NCBI GenBank assembly: GCA_965229335.1
Contig: OZ245874.1
Location: 2,790,001-2,854,000, forward strand
Length of the DNA stretch: 64,000 bases
Direction of reading: 5' to 3'
Source of the DNA: JAFKFH01 sp017307375
GTDB lineage: Bacteria; Pseudomonadota; Alphaproteobacteria; Ferrovibrionales; Ferrovibrionaceae
Made by a program: the position numbers and the translations under genes. Shown piece by piece: positions 25,931 through 33,788 of this stretch; position 1 is the first letter of the stretch; every line of letters begins with the position of its first letter. Under the pieces are notes generated by a model, which saw only the letters and a list, made by a program, of their open reading frames with translations, made no database searches and was not told where the DNA came from.

Positions 25931-26689
25931 ATGCAGCTTGATAACACCCCCGTCTTCATCACCGGCGGCGGCTCGGGTCTCGGCGCGGCCACTGCCCGCG
26001 CCATGGCCGCCCGCGGCGCCCGGGTCGCCGTGTTCGACCTCAATGCCGGGAATGCCCAGGCGGTCGCCGCCGAGGTCAAGGGTGTCGCCCTGACCGGCGA
26101 CGTGACCAACGAGGCGCAGGTCGAGGCCGCGATCGCCCAGGCCGAGGCGGCCCATGGCGTCGCGCGCATCCTGGTCAACTGCGCCGGGACCGGCAATGCG
26201 ATCAAGACGACCGGCAAGAACGGGCCTTTCCCGCTCGACGCCTTTGCCCGCATCGTCAACATCAACCTGATCGGCAGCTTCAACGTACTGCGCCTGATCG
26301 CCACCCGCCTGCTCGACCAGCCGCTGATCGGCGAGGAGCGGGGCCTGATCATCAACACCGCCTCGGTCGCGGCGTTCGACGGCCAGGTCGGCCAGGCTGC
26401 CTATTCGGCATCGAAGGGGGGCGTGGTCGGCATGACCCTGCCGATCGCCCGCGATCTCGCCCAATACGGCATTCGCGTCAACACCATCGCCCCCGGCCTG
26501 TTCCTGACCCCGCTGCTGATGACCCTGTCGGACGAGGCCAAGCGCAGCCTGGCGGCGCAGGTGCCATTCCCGTCGCGCCTCGGCGACCCTTCGGAATACG
26601 CCGCGCTTGCCGTGCACATGGCCGAGAACCCGATGCTGAACGGCGAGACCATCCGTCTCGACGGCGCGATCCGGATGGCGCCGCGCTGA
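25931..26689 (+). CDS. SDR 3-hydroxyacyl-CoA dehydrogenase (HSD10-like)
   Basis: 252 residues. NAD-binding motif TGGGSGLGAA near residue 11, NCAGTGNA near 84, catalytic Ser in INTASVAAFDGQ, Tyr and Lys in AAYSASKGG near 157-161, and APGLFLTPLL after it. The pattern matches type II 3-hydroxyacyl-CoA dehydrogenases related to 17-beta-HSD10. It would oxidise a 3-hydroxyacyl-CoA to the 3-keto ester for the thiolase. A clear AGGGAGGAAAAG ribosome site lies in the 30-base gap after the hydratase gene. It shares one base with the next crotonase gene. Confidence 0.9.
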   Translation: MQLDNTPVFITGGGSGLGAATARAMAARGARVAVFDLNAGNAQAVAAEVKGVALTGDVTNEAQVEAAIAQAEAAHGVARILVNCAGTGNAIKTTGKNGPFPLDAFARIVNINLIGSFNVLRLIATRLLDQPLIGEERGLIINTASVAAFDGQVGQAAYSASKGGVVGMTLPIARDLAQYGIRVNTIAPGLFLTPLLMTLSDEAKRSLAAQVPFPSRLGDPSEYAALAVHMAENPMLNGETIRLDGAIRMAPR

Positions 26690-27498
26690 TGAGCAACGGC
26701 CCGGTCGCCATCGAGCATCGCGAGGGGGTGGACTGGGTCACCCTCAATCGCCCCGCCAGCCTCAATGCCCTCGATCCGGTGATGATCGACGCGCTGGGCG
26801 ACTATTTCGACGGCCTGGCCGAGCAGCGCGACACCCGCGTCGTCGTGCTGCGCGGCGCCGGCCGGGCGTTCTGCGCCGGGCTCGACCTCAAGGCCGAGCT
26901 GGAGCAGTTCAAGGCCCGCGGCGGGCCGGGCTCGGTTCCCGAGACGCTGCGTGCGCAGCGCCGCATCGCCGAGATCGTCATGCGCATGCGCCGCTGCCCG
27001 CAGCCGATCATCGCGCTGATCCAGGGGGCGGCGTCGGGCGGCGGATTTGCCATGGCGCTGGCCGCCGACATCCGGATCGCGGCCCGCAATGCGCGCATGA
27101 ACTGCGCCTTCATCAAGCTGGGCCTGGGCGGCTGCGACATCGGGTCGAGCTACTTTCTGCCGCGGCTCGTCGGCGTTTCGGTCGCCTCCGAACTGATCCT
27201 GACCGGCCGTTTCATCGAGGCCGAGCGGGCGCTGGCGGTCGGCCTCGTTTCCGAGGTGGTCGACGAGGCTGCGCTGGAAGACGCCGCCGCACCCTATGTC
27301 GAGGCGATGTTGCATGCCTCGCCGCTCGGGCTCAGCCTGTCGAAGGAATGCCTGAACGTCAGTGTCGATGCCGGCTCGCTGGAAGCGGTCATCGCGATGG
27401 AAGACCGCAACCAGGTGCTTTGCACCCGCTCGCCCGACTTTGCCGAGGGGGTGCAGGCGTTTCTGGAGAAGCGCAAGCCGGTCTACCGCAATCTTTGA
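26689..27498 (+). CDS. Crotonase family protein lacking the classical Glu pair
   Basis: 269 residues; the start shares a base with the preceding stop (TGATG). The fold motifs AFCAGLDLKAEL and GAASGGGFAMALAAD are intact, but the first catalytic Glu is Ala and the second position lies in NCAFIKLGLGGCDIGSSYFLPRL, with an Asp in GCDIG. A subgroup of actinobacterial and proteobacterial crotonases has this FIKLGLGGCD arrangement; its reactions are poorly known. It is probably an isomerase, hydrolase or C-C bond-cleaving enzyme rather than a simple hydratase (inference). Confidence 0.88.
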   Translation: MSNGPVAIEHREGVDWVTLNRPASLNALDPVMIDALGDYFDGLAEQRDTRVVVLRGAGRAFCAGLDLKAELEQFKARGGPGSVPETLRAQRRIAEIVMRMRRCPQPIIALIQGAASGGGFAMALAADIRIAARNARMNCAFIKLGLGGCDIGSSYFLPRLVGVSVASELILTGRFIEAERALAVGLVSEVVDEAALEDAAAPYVEAMLHASPLGLSLSKECLNVSVDAGSLEAVIAMEDRNQVLCTRSPDFAEGVQAFLEKRKPVYRNL

Positions 27499-27510
27499 AA
27501 GGGGCACCGC

Positions 27511-28299
27511 ATGACCGACGACCTGCTGCTGATCGACCGCCACGCCGCCGACGGCTATGCGGTGCTGACCCTGAACCGGCCGACGGCGATGAACGCGCTG
27601 TCGCTGGCCCTGCGCGGCGCCCTGGTCGCGGCAATCGACGACCTCGCCCGCGATGACGGCGTCCGTGCGATCGTCCTGACCGGGGCCGGCCGCGCCTTCT
27701 GCGCCGGGCTCGACCTCAAGGAACTCGGCCAGGCCTCGCCCGACGGCGAGGCGCTCGGCGGCAGCTGGCAGACCGATCCGGTGCGGGCGCTGGCCCGTTG
27801 CCCGAAACCGGTGATCGCCGCGATCAATGGCCCGGCCATTACCGGCGGCTTCGAACTGGCGCTGGCCTGCGACATCCTGATCGGCGGGCCGGATGCGCGC
27901 TTTGCCGACACCCATGCCCGCATCGGCGTGATGCCCGGCTGGGGCCTGTCGCAGAAGCTGAGCCGGCTGATCGGCCTCTCCCGCGCCAAGGAAATATCGC
28001 TGACCGGCAATTTCGTCGGGGCCGAGCAGGCGGTGGCCTGGGGCATCCTCAACCGCGTGGTGCCGGCCGACGAACTGATGACCGTCGCCCGGCGGCTGGC
28101 CGCCGACATCGCCTCCTGCCAGCCGCATATGGTCACCGCCTACAACCGGTTGATCGACGACGGTTTCGCCCTGGACCTGGGCGCGGCCCTGGCGCTCGAG
28201 ACCGAACGGTCGCGGGCGGCCAACAAGCGCATCGCACCCGGCGAGATCGAAGGGCGGCGCGAGGCGGTGCGCAGGCGGGGCCAGGAACAGGGGCAGTAG
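27511..28299 (+). CDS. Crotonase family protein with one catalytic Glu
   Basis: 262 residues; AAAGGGGCACCGC precedes the ATG. The first Glu is kept (TGGFELALACDI), while the second is replaced by His in ADTHARIGVMPGWGLSQKL. This ADTHAR-GVMPGWG pattern is a recognisable subgroup of enoyl-CoA hydratase-like proteins, often annotated only as hydratase. It is last in the tetR-led operon (25124-28299), which therefore carries three crotonases of different active-site type. After it the functional theme changes to polysaccharide synthesis. Confidence 0.88.
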   Translation: MTDDLLLIDRHAADGYAVLTLNRPTAMNALSLALRGALVAAIDDLARDDGVRAIVLTGAGRAFCAGLDLKELGQASPDGEALGGSWQTDPVRALARCPKPVIAAINGPAITGGFELALACDILIGGPDARFADTHARIGVMPGWGLSQKLSRLIGLSRAKEISLTGNFVGAEQAVAWGILNRVVPADELMTVARRLAADIASCQPHMVTAYNRLIDDGFALDLGAALALETERSRAANKRIAPGEIEGRREAVRRRGQEQGQ

Positions 28300-28423
28300 C
28301 CCCGCCAGATCGGCTGGACGACCTGCCGTCGACGATATTCTGCCCCAGAATGGTCACTTCCCCGGACGAAGGCGGGCGGTCGATGCTCAGGCTCGACTGC
28401 CCAAGCCCGTACGAGGAGTGCCG

Positions 28424-29185
28424 ATGCTGCAGATCGTCAAGGATACCGCCCGCAAGCTCGCCCGGTCCGCCGGCTACGACATCGTGCCGCTGCGCGACAT
28501 GCGCGAGCGCGACTTTGCCATCCATCTCGGGCAATTGCTGGCCAGGCTGCAGATCGACTGTGTCTTCGACGTCGGTGCCAATGTCGGGCAGTACCGCGAT
28601 TTCCTGCGCGAGAAGGTCTTATTCGCCGGCGAGATCGTCTCGTTCGAGCCGGTCGCCCGGCATGTCGATATCCTGCGCCGGCGCGCCCGGTCCGATCGAC
28701 GCTGGCGCATCGAGCCCTATGCGCTCGGCTCGGCGCCCGGTACTGCCGGCATCAACGTGATGAAGTCGGACCAGTTCTCGTCGTTCCTCGAGCCGGACAA
28801 TGCCGCCGTCCCCGGATTTGCCGGATTGAACGAGGCGGCGCATGTCGAGACGGTCGAGATTCGCACGCTTGACCAGGTCATGCCGGAATTGCAGGCGGCG
28901 ATGGGCTTCCAGCGGCCCTACCTGAAGCTCGACACCCAGGGCTTCGACCTCGAGGTGCTGTGCGGCGGCCTGACCATGCTGCCCTGGATCCCGGCGCTGC
29001 AGACCGAGGCATCGGTGATCGGCATCTACAAGGACATGCCGAGCTATGTCGACACGATCCGGTTCCTGAACGAGCGCGGGTTCGAGATTTCGGGTCTCTA
29101 CCCGATCAGCCGCGACGAATCGCTGCGGCTGATCGAGTTCGACTGCGTGATGATCAACCGCGGACCCGGTCCAGGATCGGCCTGA
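28424..29185 (+). CDS. FkbM family methyltransferase
   Basis: 253 residues from the ATG at 28424 with GAGGA six bases upstream; an in-frame GTG two codons earlier is possible. The SAM-binding motif is VFDVGANVGQYRDFL near residue 45, followed by IVSFEPVARHVDIL and LKLDTQGFDLEVL, the FkbM hallmarks. FkbM proteins O-methylate sugars or polyketides; next to EPS genes a sugar O-methyltransferase is likely. The 3' end overlaps the convergent glycosyltransferase gene by 32 bases. A 124-base gap separates it from the crotonase operon and contains a short ATTCTG/CAGAAT inverted repeat near 28336. Confidence 0.85.
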   Translation: MLQIVKDTARKLARSAGYDIVPLRDMRERDFAIHLGQLLARLQIDCVFDVGANVGQYRDFLREKVLFAGEIVSFEPVARHVDILRRRARSDRRWRIEPYALGSAPGTAGINVMKSDQFSSFLEPDNAAVPGFAGLNEAAHVETVEIRTLDQVMPELQAAMGFQRPYLKLDTQGFDLEVLCGGLTMLPWIPALQTEASVIGIYKDMPSYVDTIRFLNERGFEISGLYPISRDESLRLIEFDCVMINRGPGPGSA

Positions 29186-30365
29186 CCGCGTCGGCGTCCT
29201 CGCCCCGGCCCAGCCCCAGCCGCTCGCACAGCACCGCCACGTCCTCGCCGGCGACGAACCGGCCGGACGGCAGCGCCAGCAGCCTTTCGCGCATGTCCTC
29301 GTAGGCGGCGGGCGTCAGCCGCTCGAAGAAGCGCACCAGATTGTCTTCGAGCGGCGCACCGAACGTCCAGCCGGCATCGAGCCGCTCGATCATGTCGCCG
29401 ACCTCGAAGCCCTGCACCGCAAGGCAGGGTACCCCGAGGAAACCCGCTTCGTAAAACCGGCAGGGCAACAGCCAGCGCGAATTGTGATCGATATGCTCGA
29501 GGTCGAGCGCCCAGGCAAAGTCGATGTCGCCGTAGATTCGCCGCAGGTCGGTCTGCGCCGAATACGGCCCCTCGTAGCTCACATTGGGCAGGCGGGCGAC
29601 GGTTTCATGGAAGGCGGTTTCGTCGACGGTCGTCAGCACGCCGTGGAAGCGGAAGGTGACGCGGTCGCCCAGCCGCTCGGCCAGGCGGGCGATCAGGTCG
29701 ACGGTGGCCTGGCCGCGGATCAGCCCGCAATAGGCGACGACCCAGCGGCCCGACAAGCGCCGCCGCCGGTTGGCCGCATGGCTGTCGGCCGCTGCCGGGC
29801 GCGTCTGGTTGACCGACGGCGGCAACTTGTTCTCGAGCAGGAACCATGGGCCGCGGTGGCGTTGAACCGCCAGGAAATAATGCTTGTGGAAACCGGGCGA
29901 GGACAGCACCAGCAACCGTACGGCCTTCAGGCAGAGCCGTTCCAGCCAGCGCAGAGTTATCGACGCGATGCCGCGACCCATCAGGATCGGCGGGATATCG
30001 AGCACCTCGTAGACGATCTCCGGACGGCCGGCGACGAACAGCCGCGCCAGCAGCGCCAGCAGCAGCTGGTCGATATTGCGCGCATAGAAGACGCGTGCGC
30101 CGGCGAGCGTCCGGCGCCGGGCGAACAGGGCCGGCACGGCGCGCAGCAAGGCCGTCAGGCGCTGGCCGTAGCGGCCGTCGCGGGTGTGGCCGAGCAGCAG
30201 ATGCCGCCAGGCCGGCTCGTAGCCGCGATTCACGCGCTCGCGCCGGAACCCGACGACCAGCAGGCGGCAACCCTGATCCTGGAATTCCTGGACCCGCTTG
30301 ATCGTGACGGCATCGGTCACGTCGGGGGTGAAGTAGATCAGGTCGTCCGGGGCGGCTGCGCTCAC
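29154..30365 (-). CDS. Glycosyltransferase, GT-B fold
   Basis: 403 residues from a GTG at 30365 with GGAG seven bases upstream. The C-terminal half has the nucleotide-sugar domain pattern of GT4-like enzymes: VVAYCGLIRGQATVDLIARLAERLGDRVTFRFHG, then LLPCRFYEAGFLGVPCLAVQGFEVGDMI. The N-terminal half (FTPDVTDAVTIKRVQEF, VFYARNIDQLLL, YEVLDIPPIL) matches acceptor domains of EPS glycosyltransferases. A cytoplasmic, membrane-associated sugar transferase in EPS repeat-unit assembly is likely. It is divergent from the next glycosyltransferase across a gap of about 200 bases that presumably holds promoters. Donor and acceptor are unknown. Confidence 0.8.
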   Translation of the reverse strand: MSAAAPDDLIYFTPDVTDAVTIKRVQEFQDQGCRLLVVGFRRERVNRGYEPAWRHLLLGHTRDGRYGQRLTALLRAVPALFARRRTLAGARVFYARNIDQLLLALLARLFVAGRPEIVYEVLDIPPILMGRGIASITLRWLERLCLKAVRLLVLSSPGFHKHYFLAVQRHRGPWFLLENKLPPSVNQTRPAAADSHAANRRRRLSGRWVVAYCGLIRGQATVDLIARLAERLGDRVTFRFHGVLTTVDETAFHETVARLPNVSYEGPYSAQTDLRRIYGDIDFAWALDLEHIDHNSRWLLPCRFYEAGFLGVPCLAVQGFEVGDMIERLDAGWTFGAPLEDNLVRFFERLTPAAYEDMRERLLALPSGRFVAGEDVAVLCERLGLGRGEDADAVRPILDRVRG

Positions 30366-30569
30366 TCCATCGCTCCACTCAATCGGGCCGTCCTGGCCCG
30401 GCAGCGCACTGTACCGTCTGCGGTGCGGGCTGCCCGTGTGACCAATTTGTGGTGGGTCCGGGCCGGCCAGCCGGTCACAGGTTGGTCACTGGCGACGTCG
30501 GCCGCTGGTGATGTTCCATGGCGCCGGCCGCTCATGGTGCGGCGCAAACGCGTGTGGAGGGCAGGCCTC

Positions 30570-31730
30570 GTGGCGGTAGTGACCGACAGTGCCGAACGGC
30601 TCGAACCGGCGGGCCAGCTCCGCTTCGATCGGATCGCCATCACCTGCGTGTTCGGCGATCCGCGCGACAGCCGCTCCTGGTCGGGGGCGCCGAACAATCT
30701 GGCTACCGCGCTGGAAGGCCTCGGCGTCAAGGTCGAAGGCATCCATCCGCGGCTGACCCGGGCTGCGAAGTTCGAGATTGCCCTGCAGGATCTGCTGACC
30801 GGCCACGGCGTCGCGACCTCGGGCATCGACGTGCTGCGATCCGGCCGGGCGCGGCAGCGGCTGGCGGCGGCGGTCGATGACGCGGCGCGGCGACTGGGCG
30901 TCGGCCATGTCCTGCATACCGGGGCGCTCGACTTGCCGGTGCATGATCGCCGCAACGGCATCCGCCACTATCTGTACTGCGACCATACCTGGGATCTGTT
31001 CCGGCGGCATGCCGTGGACCGCGCGGCGCCCAGCGCGAAGGCCGGGGACGCCTACGAGCGGACCGAGCGCGAGGCGCTCGCCTCGGTCGATCACATCTTC
31101 ACCTTCGGCGCCTATGTCCGCGACAATCTTGTCGAGCATTACGGCATCGATCCCGGGCGCGTCACCGCGGTCGGCTCGGGCATGGGGCAGATCGAGCCCT
31201 ATGAAGGCCCGAAGGATTATGCGCGGCCGCGCCTGCTGTTCGTCGCCAAGCATTATTTTCGCGAGAAGGGCGGACGCCTGGTGATCGATGCCTTCATCGA
31301 GGCCCATCGGCGCCGGCCCGACCTGACCCTGACGATCGTCGGCGACGAGCGCAGCCGGCGTTTCGTGCCGCGCCATCAGGCGATCCATTTCCACGCCCAT
31401 CTGCCCTGGCGCGAATTGCAGCGACTCTATCACGAGGCGACGCTGCTGACCCAGCCGATGCTGAACGATCCCTGGGGCCAGGTGTTTCTCGAAGCGCTGG
31501 TGTCGCGCACCCCCGTCGTCGGCCTGCGTCGCAACGGGCTGCCCGAGATTCTCGTCAACGGCCGGCATGGCTTCCTGGTCCACGAGGCGCGGGCGCAATC
31601 GCTGGCCGATACCATCATCGATGCGGTCGGCGATCCGTCGCGTCTGGCGCAGATGGGCCGGGCGGGGCAGGCGCATGTGCTGGCCCGCTATAGCTGGCCG
31701 CGCGTGGCGCGTGCCATCGCCCTTTCATGA
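30570..31730 (+). CDS. Glycosyltransferase family 4-like
   Basis: About 386 residues if translation starts at the GTG at 30570 (GGAGG nine bases before); an ATG at 30534 is the alternative, and the open frame extends over 1 kb further upstream without homology. The donor-binding half is typical of GT4: RLLFVAKHYFREKGGRLVIDAF near residue 219, LTIVGDER, then EATLLTQPMLNDPWGQVFLEALVSRTPVVGLRRNGLPEIL, with the conserved Glu of the EX7E region. It probably adds a sugar to the lipid-linked EPS repeat unit. The gmd start follows 33 bases after its stop. Confidence 0.85.
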   Translation: MAVVTDSAERLEPAGQLRFDRIAITCVFGDPRDSRSWSGAPNNLATALEGLGVKVEGIHPRLTRAAKFEIALQDLLTGHGVATSGIDVLRSGRARQRLAAAVDDAARRLGVGHVLHTGALDLPVHDRRNGIRHYLYCDHTWDLFRRHAVDRAAPSAKAGDAYERTEREALASVDHIFTFGAYVRDNLVEHYGIDPGRVTAVGSGMGQIEPYEGPKDYARPRLLFVAKHYFREKGGRLVIDAFIEAHRRRPDLTLTIVGDERSRRFVPRHQAIHFHAHLPWRELQRLYHEATLLTQPMLNDPWGQVFLEALVSRTPVVGLRRNGLPEILVNGRHGFLVHEARAQSLADTIIDAVGDPSRLAQMGRAGQAHVLARYSWPRVARAIALS

Positions 31731-31762
31731 CATCCGACCCTGAAGCTCGAGAGGAGCAAGAC

Positions 31763-32854
31763 ATGGCCGACAAGGTTGCCCTGGTCACCGGTATCACCGG
31801 TCAGGACGGCGCCTATCTCACCGATTTCCTGCTGGCGCGCGGCTATGTCGTGCACGGCATCAAGCGGCGCTCGTCGCAGATCAATACCGACCGCATCGAT
31901 CATCTCTATCGCGATCGCCACGAACGCGACGTCACGCTGTTCCTGCACTATGGCGACATGACCGATTCCAGCACCCTGCTGCGCCTGGTGCAGGAAACCC
32001 AGCCGACCGAAATCTACAATCTGGCGGCACAAAGCCACGTCCAGGTCTCGTTCGAAACGCCGGAATACACGGCGAACACCGATGCCCTGGGCACGCTGCG
32101 ACTGCTCGAGGCGATCCGCATCCTCAAGATGGAGGAGCGGGTGCGCTTCTACCAGGCATCGACATCCGAACTCTACGGCCTGGTCCAGGAAACGCCCCAG
32201 CGCGAGACGACGCCGTTCTACCCGCGCTCGCCCTATGCCGTCGCCAAGCTCTACGCCTACTGGATCACGGTGAACTACCGCGAGGCCTACGGCATGCATG
32301 CCTCGAACGGCATCCTGTTCAACCATGAAAGCCCGATCCGCGGCGAAACCTTCGTCACCCGCAAGATTACCCGCGCGGTGGCGGCGATCGAGGCGGGGCG
32401 GCAGAAATGTCTCTATCTCGGCAATATCGATGCCAAGCGCGACTGGGGGCATGCCCGCGACTACGTCGAGGGCATGTGGCGCATCCTGCAGCAGGAGAAA
32501 CCGGAGGATTACGTGCTGGCGACCGGCGAGACCCATACCGTGCGCGAGTTCGTCGAGCTGGCCTTCCGCCAGATCGGCCGCCGCATCGAATGGCGCGGCA
32601 AGGGCGTCGACGAGACCGGTCATTGCACCCGGACCGGCGAGACGATCGTCGCCATCGACCCGGCCTATTACCGCCCGACCGAAGTCGATCTGCTGCTCGG
32701 TGATCCGGCCAAGGCACGCCAGAAGCTGGGCTGGCACAGCCGGACCACGTTTCCGCAACTGGTCGCCGAAATGGTCGCGGCCGATCGCGCCGCAATCGAC
32801 GGCACCGTCATGGGAGAGCCCGATGTCCGCCCCCTGCTTCGCGCTGCACGGTAA
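31763..32854 (+). CDS. gmd: GDP-mannose 4,6-dehydratase
   Basis: 363 residues from the ATG at 31763 with GAGAGGAGC upstream; the frame begins earlier but that part overlaps the glycosyltransferase. The extended-SDR NADP motif is VTGITGQDGAYL near the N-terminus, with KRRSSQINTDRIDHLY, the catalytic YxxxK in PRSPYAVAKLYAYW and NHESPIRGETFVTRKI. It converts GDP-mannose to GDP-4-keto-6-deoxymannose, the first step to GDP-fucose. The GDP-mannose source is likely ManC at 54016-55479. The fcl gene overlaps its end by 32 bases. Confidence 0.95.
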   Translation: MADKVALVTGITGQDGAYLTDFLLARGYVVHGIKRRSSQINTDRIDHLYRDRHERDVTLFLHYGDMTDSSTLLRLVQETQPTEIYNLAAQSHVQVSFETPEYTANTDALGTLRLLEAIRILKMEERVRFYQASTSELYGLVQETPQRETTPFYPRSPYAVAKLYAYWITVNYREAYGMHASNGILFNHESPIRGETFVTRKITRAVAAIEAGRQKCLYLGNIDAKRDWGHARDYVEGMWRILQQEKPEDYVLATGETHTVREFVELAFRQIGRRIEWRGKGVDETGHCTRTGETIVAIDPAYYRPTEVDLLLGDPAKARQKLGWHSRTTFPQLVAEMVAADRAAIDGTVMGEPDVRPLLRAAR

Positions 32855-33788
32855 ACGCGTCTGGGTCGCCGGACATCGCGGCCTGGTCGGTTCCGCCCTG
32901 GTCCGGCGGCTCGAGGCCGAGGATTGCGAGGTGCTGACCGCACCGCGCGACCGGGTCGATCTGCGGTCGCCCGACCAGGTGACGCGCTGGATGGCGATCG
33001 CCCGTCCCCAGGCCGTTTTCGTCGCCGCCGCCAGGGTCGGCGGCATTCACGCCAACGATACGCGGCCGGCCGAATTCCTCTACGACAACCTGCTGATCGA
33101 GGCGAACATCGTCGAAGCGGCACGGCATGCCGAGGTCGAGAAGCTGCTGTTTCTCGGCTCGTCCTGCATCTATCCGCGCGATGCGCCGCAGCCCTTGAAG
33201 GAGGAGGCGCTGCTGACCGGGCCGCTCGAGCCGACCAACCAGTGGTACGCCATCGCCAAGATCGCCGGCATCAAGCTGGCCCAGGCCTATCGCCGGCAAT
33301 ATGGCTGCGACTTCAACGCGGCCATGCCGACCAACCTGTACGGGCCCGGCGACAATTTCGACCTATTGCAGAGCCACGTGGTCCCGGCGCTGATGGCCAA
33401 GGCCCATCGCGCCCGGATCGAGCGCAGCCCGGTGATGACGGTCTGGGGTACGGGCACGCCGTTGCGCGAGCTGCTCTACGTCGACGATGCCGCGGATGGC
33501 CTGGTTTTCCTCATGCAGCATCATTCGGGAGAGGACTTCGTCAACCTCGGCACTGGCGTCGAGATATCGATTGCCGAACTGGCGGCGACGATCTGCCGGG
33601 TCGTCGGCTTTGCCGGCAGGCTGGAGTTCGATCGCACCAAGCCCGACGGCACCCCGCGCAAGGTCATGGACGTCTCCCGGCTGCACTCCATGGGCTGGAC
33701 GGCGCCGACCGGGTTCGAGGAGGGGTTGGAACGCACGTATCGCTGGTATGTCGACAACCTCGGAAGCCAGGCCCGTGCCGCGGGCTGA
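32823..33788 (+). CDS. fcl: GDP-L-fucose synthase
   Basis: 321 residues. Key blocks are VAGHRGLVGSALVRRL, the AARVGGIHANDTRPAEF region, the FLGSSCIYPRDAPQPLKEEALLTGPLEPTNQWYAIAKIAG segment carrying Ser and YxxxK, and MPTNLYGPGDNFD. These are diagnostic of the epimerase-reductase that converts GDP-4-keto-6-deoxymannose to GDP-L-fucose. The start overlaps gmd by 32 bases. Together with gmd it indicates L-fucose in the polymer. Confidence 0.95.
   Translation: MSAPCFALHGKRVWVAGHRGLVGSALVRRLEAEDCEVLTAPRDRVDLRSPDQVTRWMAIARPQAVFVAAARVGGIHANDTRPAEFLYDNLLIEANIVEAARHAEVEKLLFLGSSCIYPRDAPQPLKEEALLTGPLEPTNQWYAIAKIAGIKLAQAYRRQYGCDFNAAMPTNLYGPGDNFDLLQSHVVPALMAKAHRARIERSPVMTVWGTGTPLRELLYVDDAADGLVFLMQHHSGEDFVNLGTGVEISIAELAATICRVVGFAGRLEFDRTKPDGTPRKVMDVSRLHSMGWTAPTGFEEGLERTYRWYVDNLGSQARAAG

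Noticed and set aside
28336..28350. ATTCTG/CAGAAT inverted repeat before the FkbM gene
   Set aside because: A six-base stem with a three-base loop is too short, and has no second copy or regulator, to call a site.
29484..30569. Long N-terminal extension of the glycosyltransferase ending at 31730
   Set aside because: It is antisense to the divergent glycosyltransferase gene and lacks homology; a GTG or ATG near 30534-30570 is a better start.
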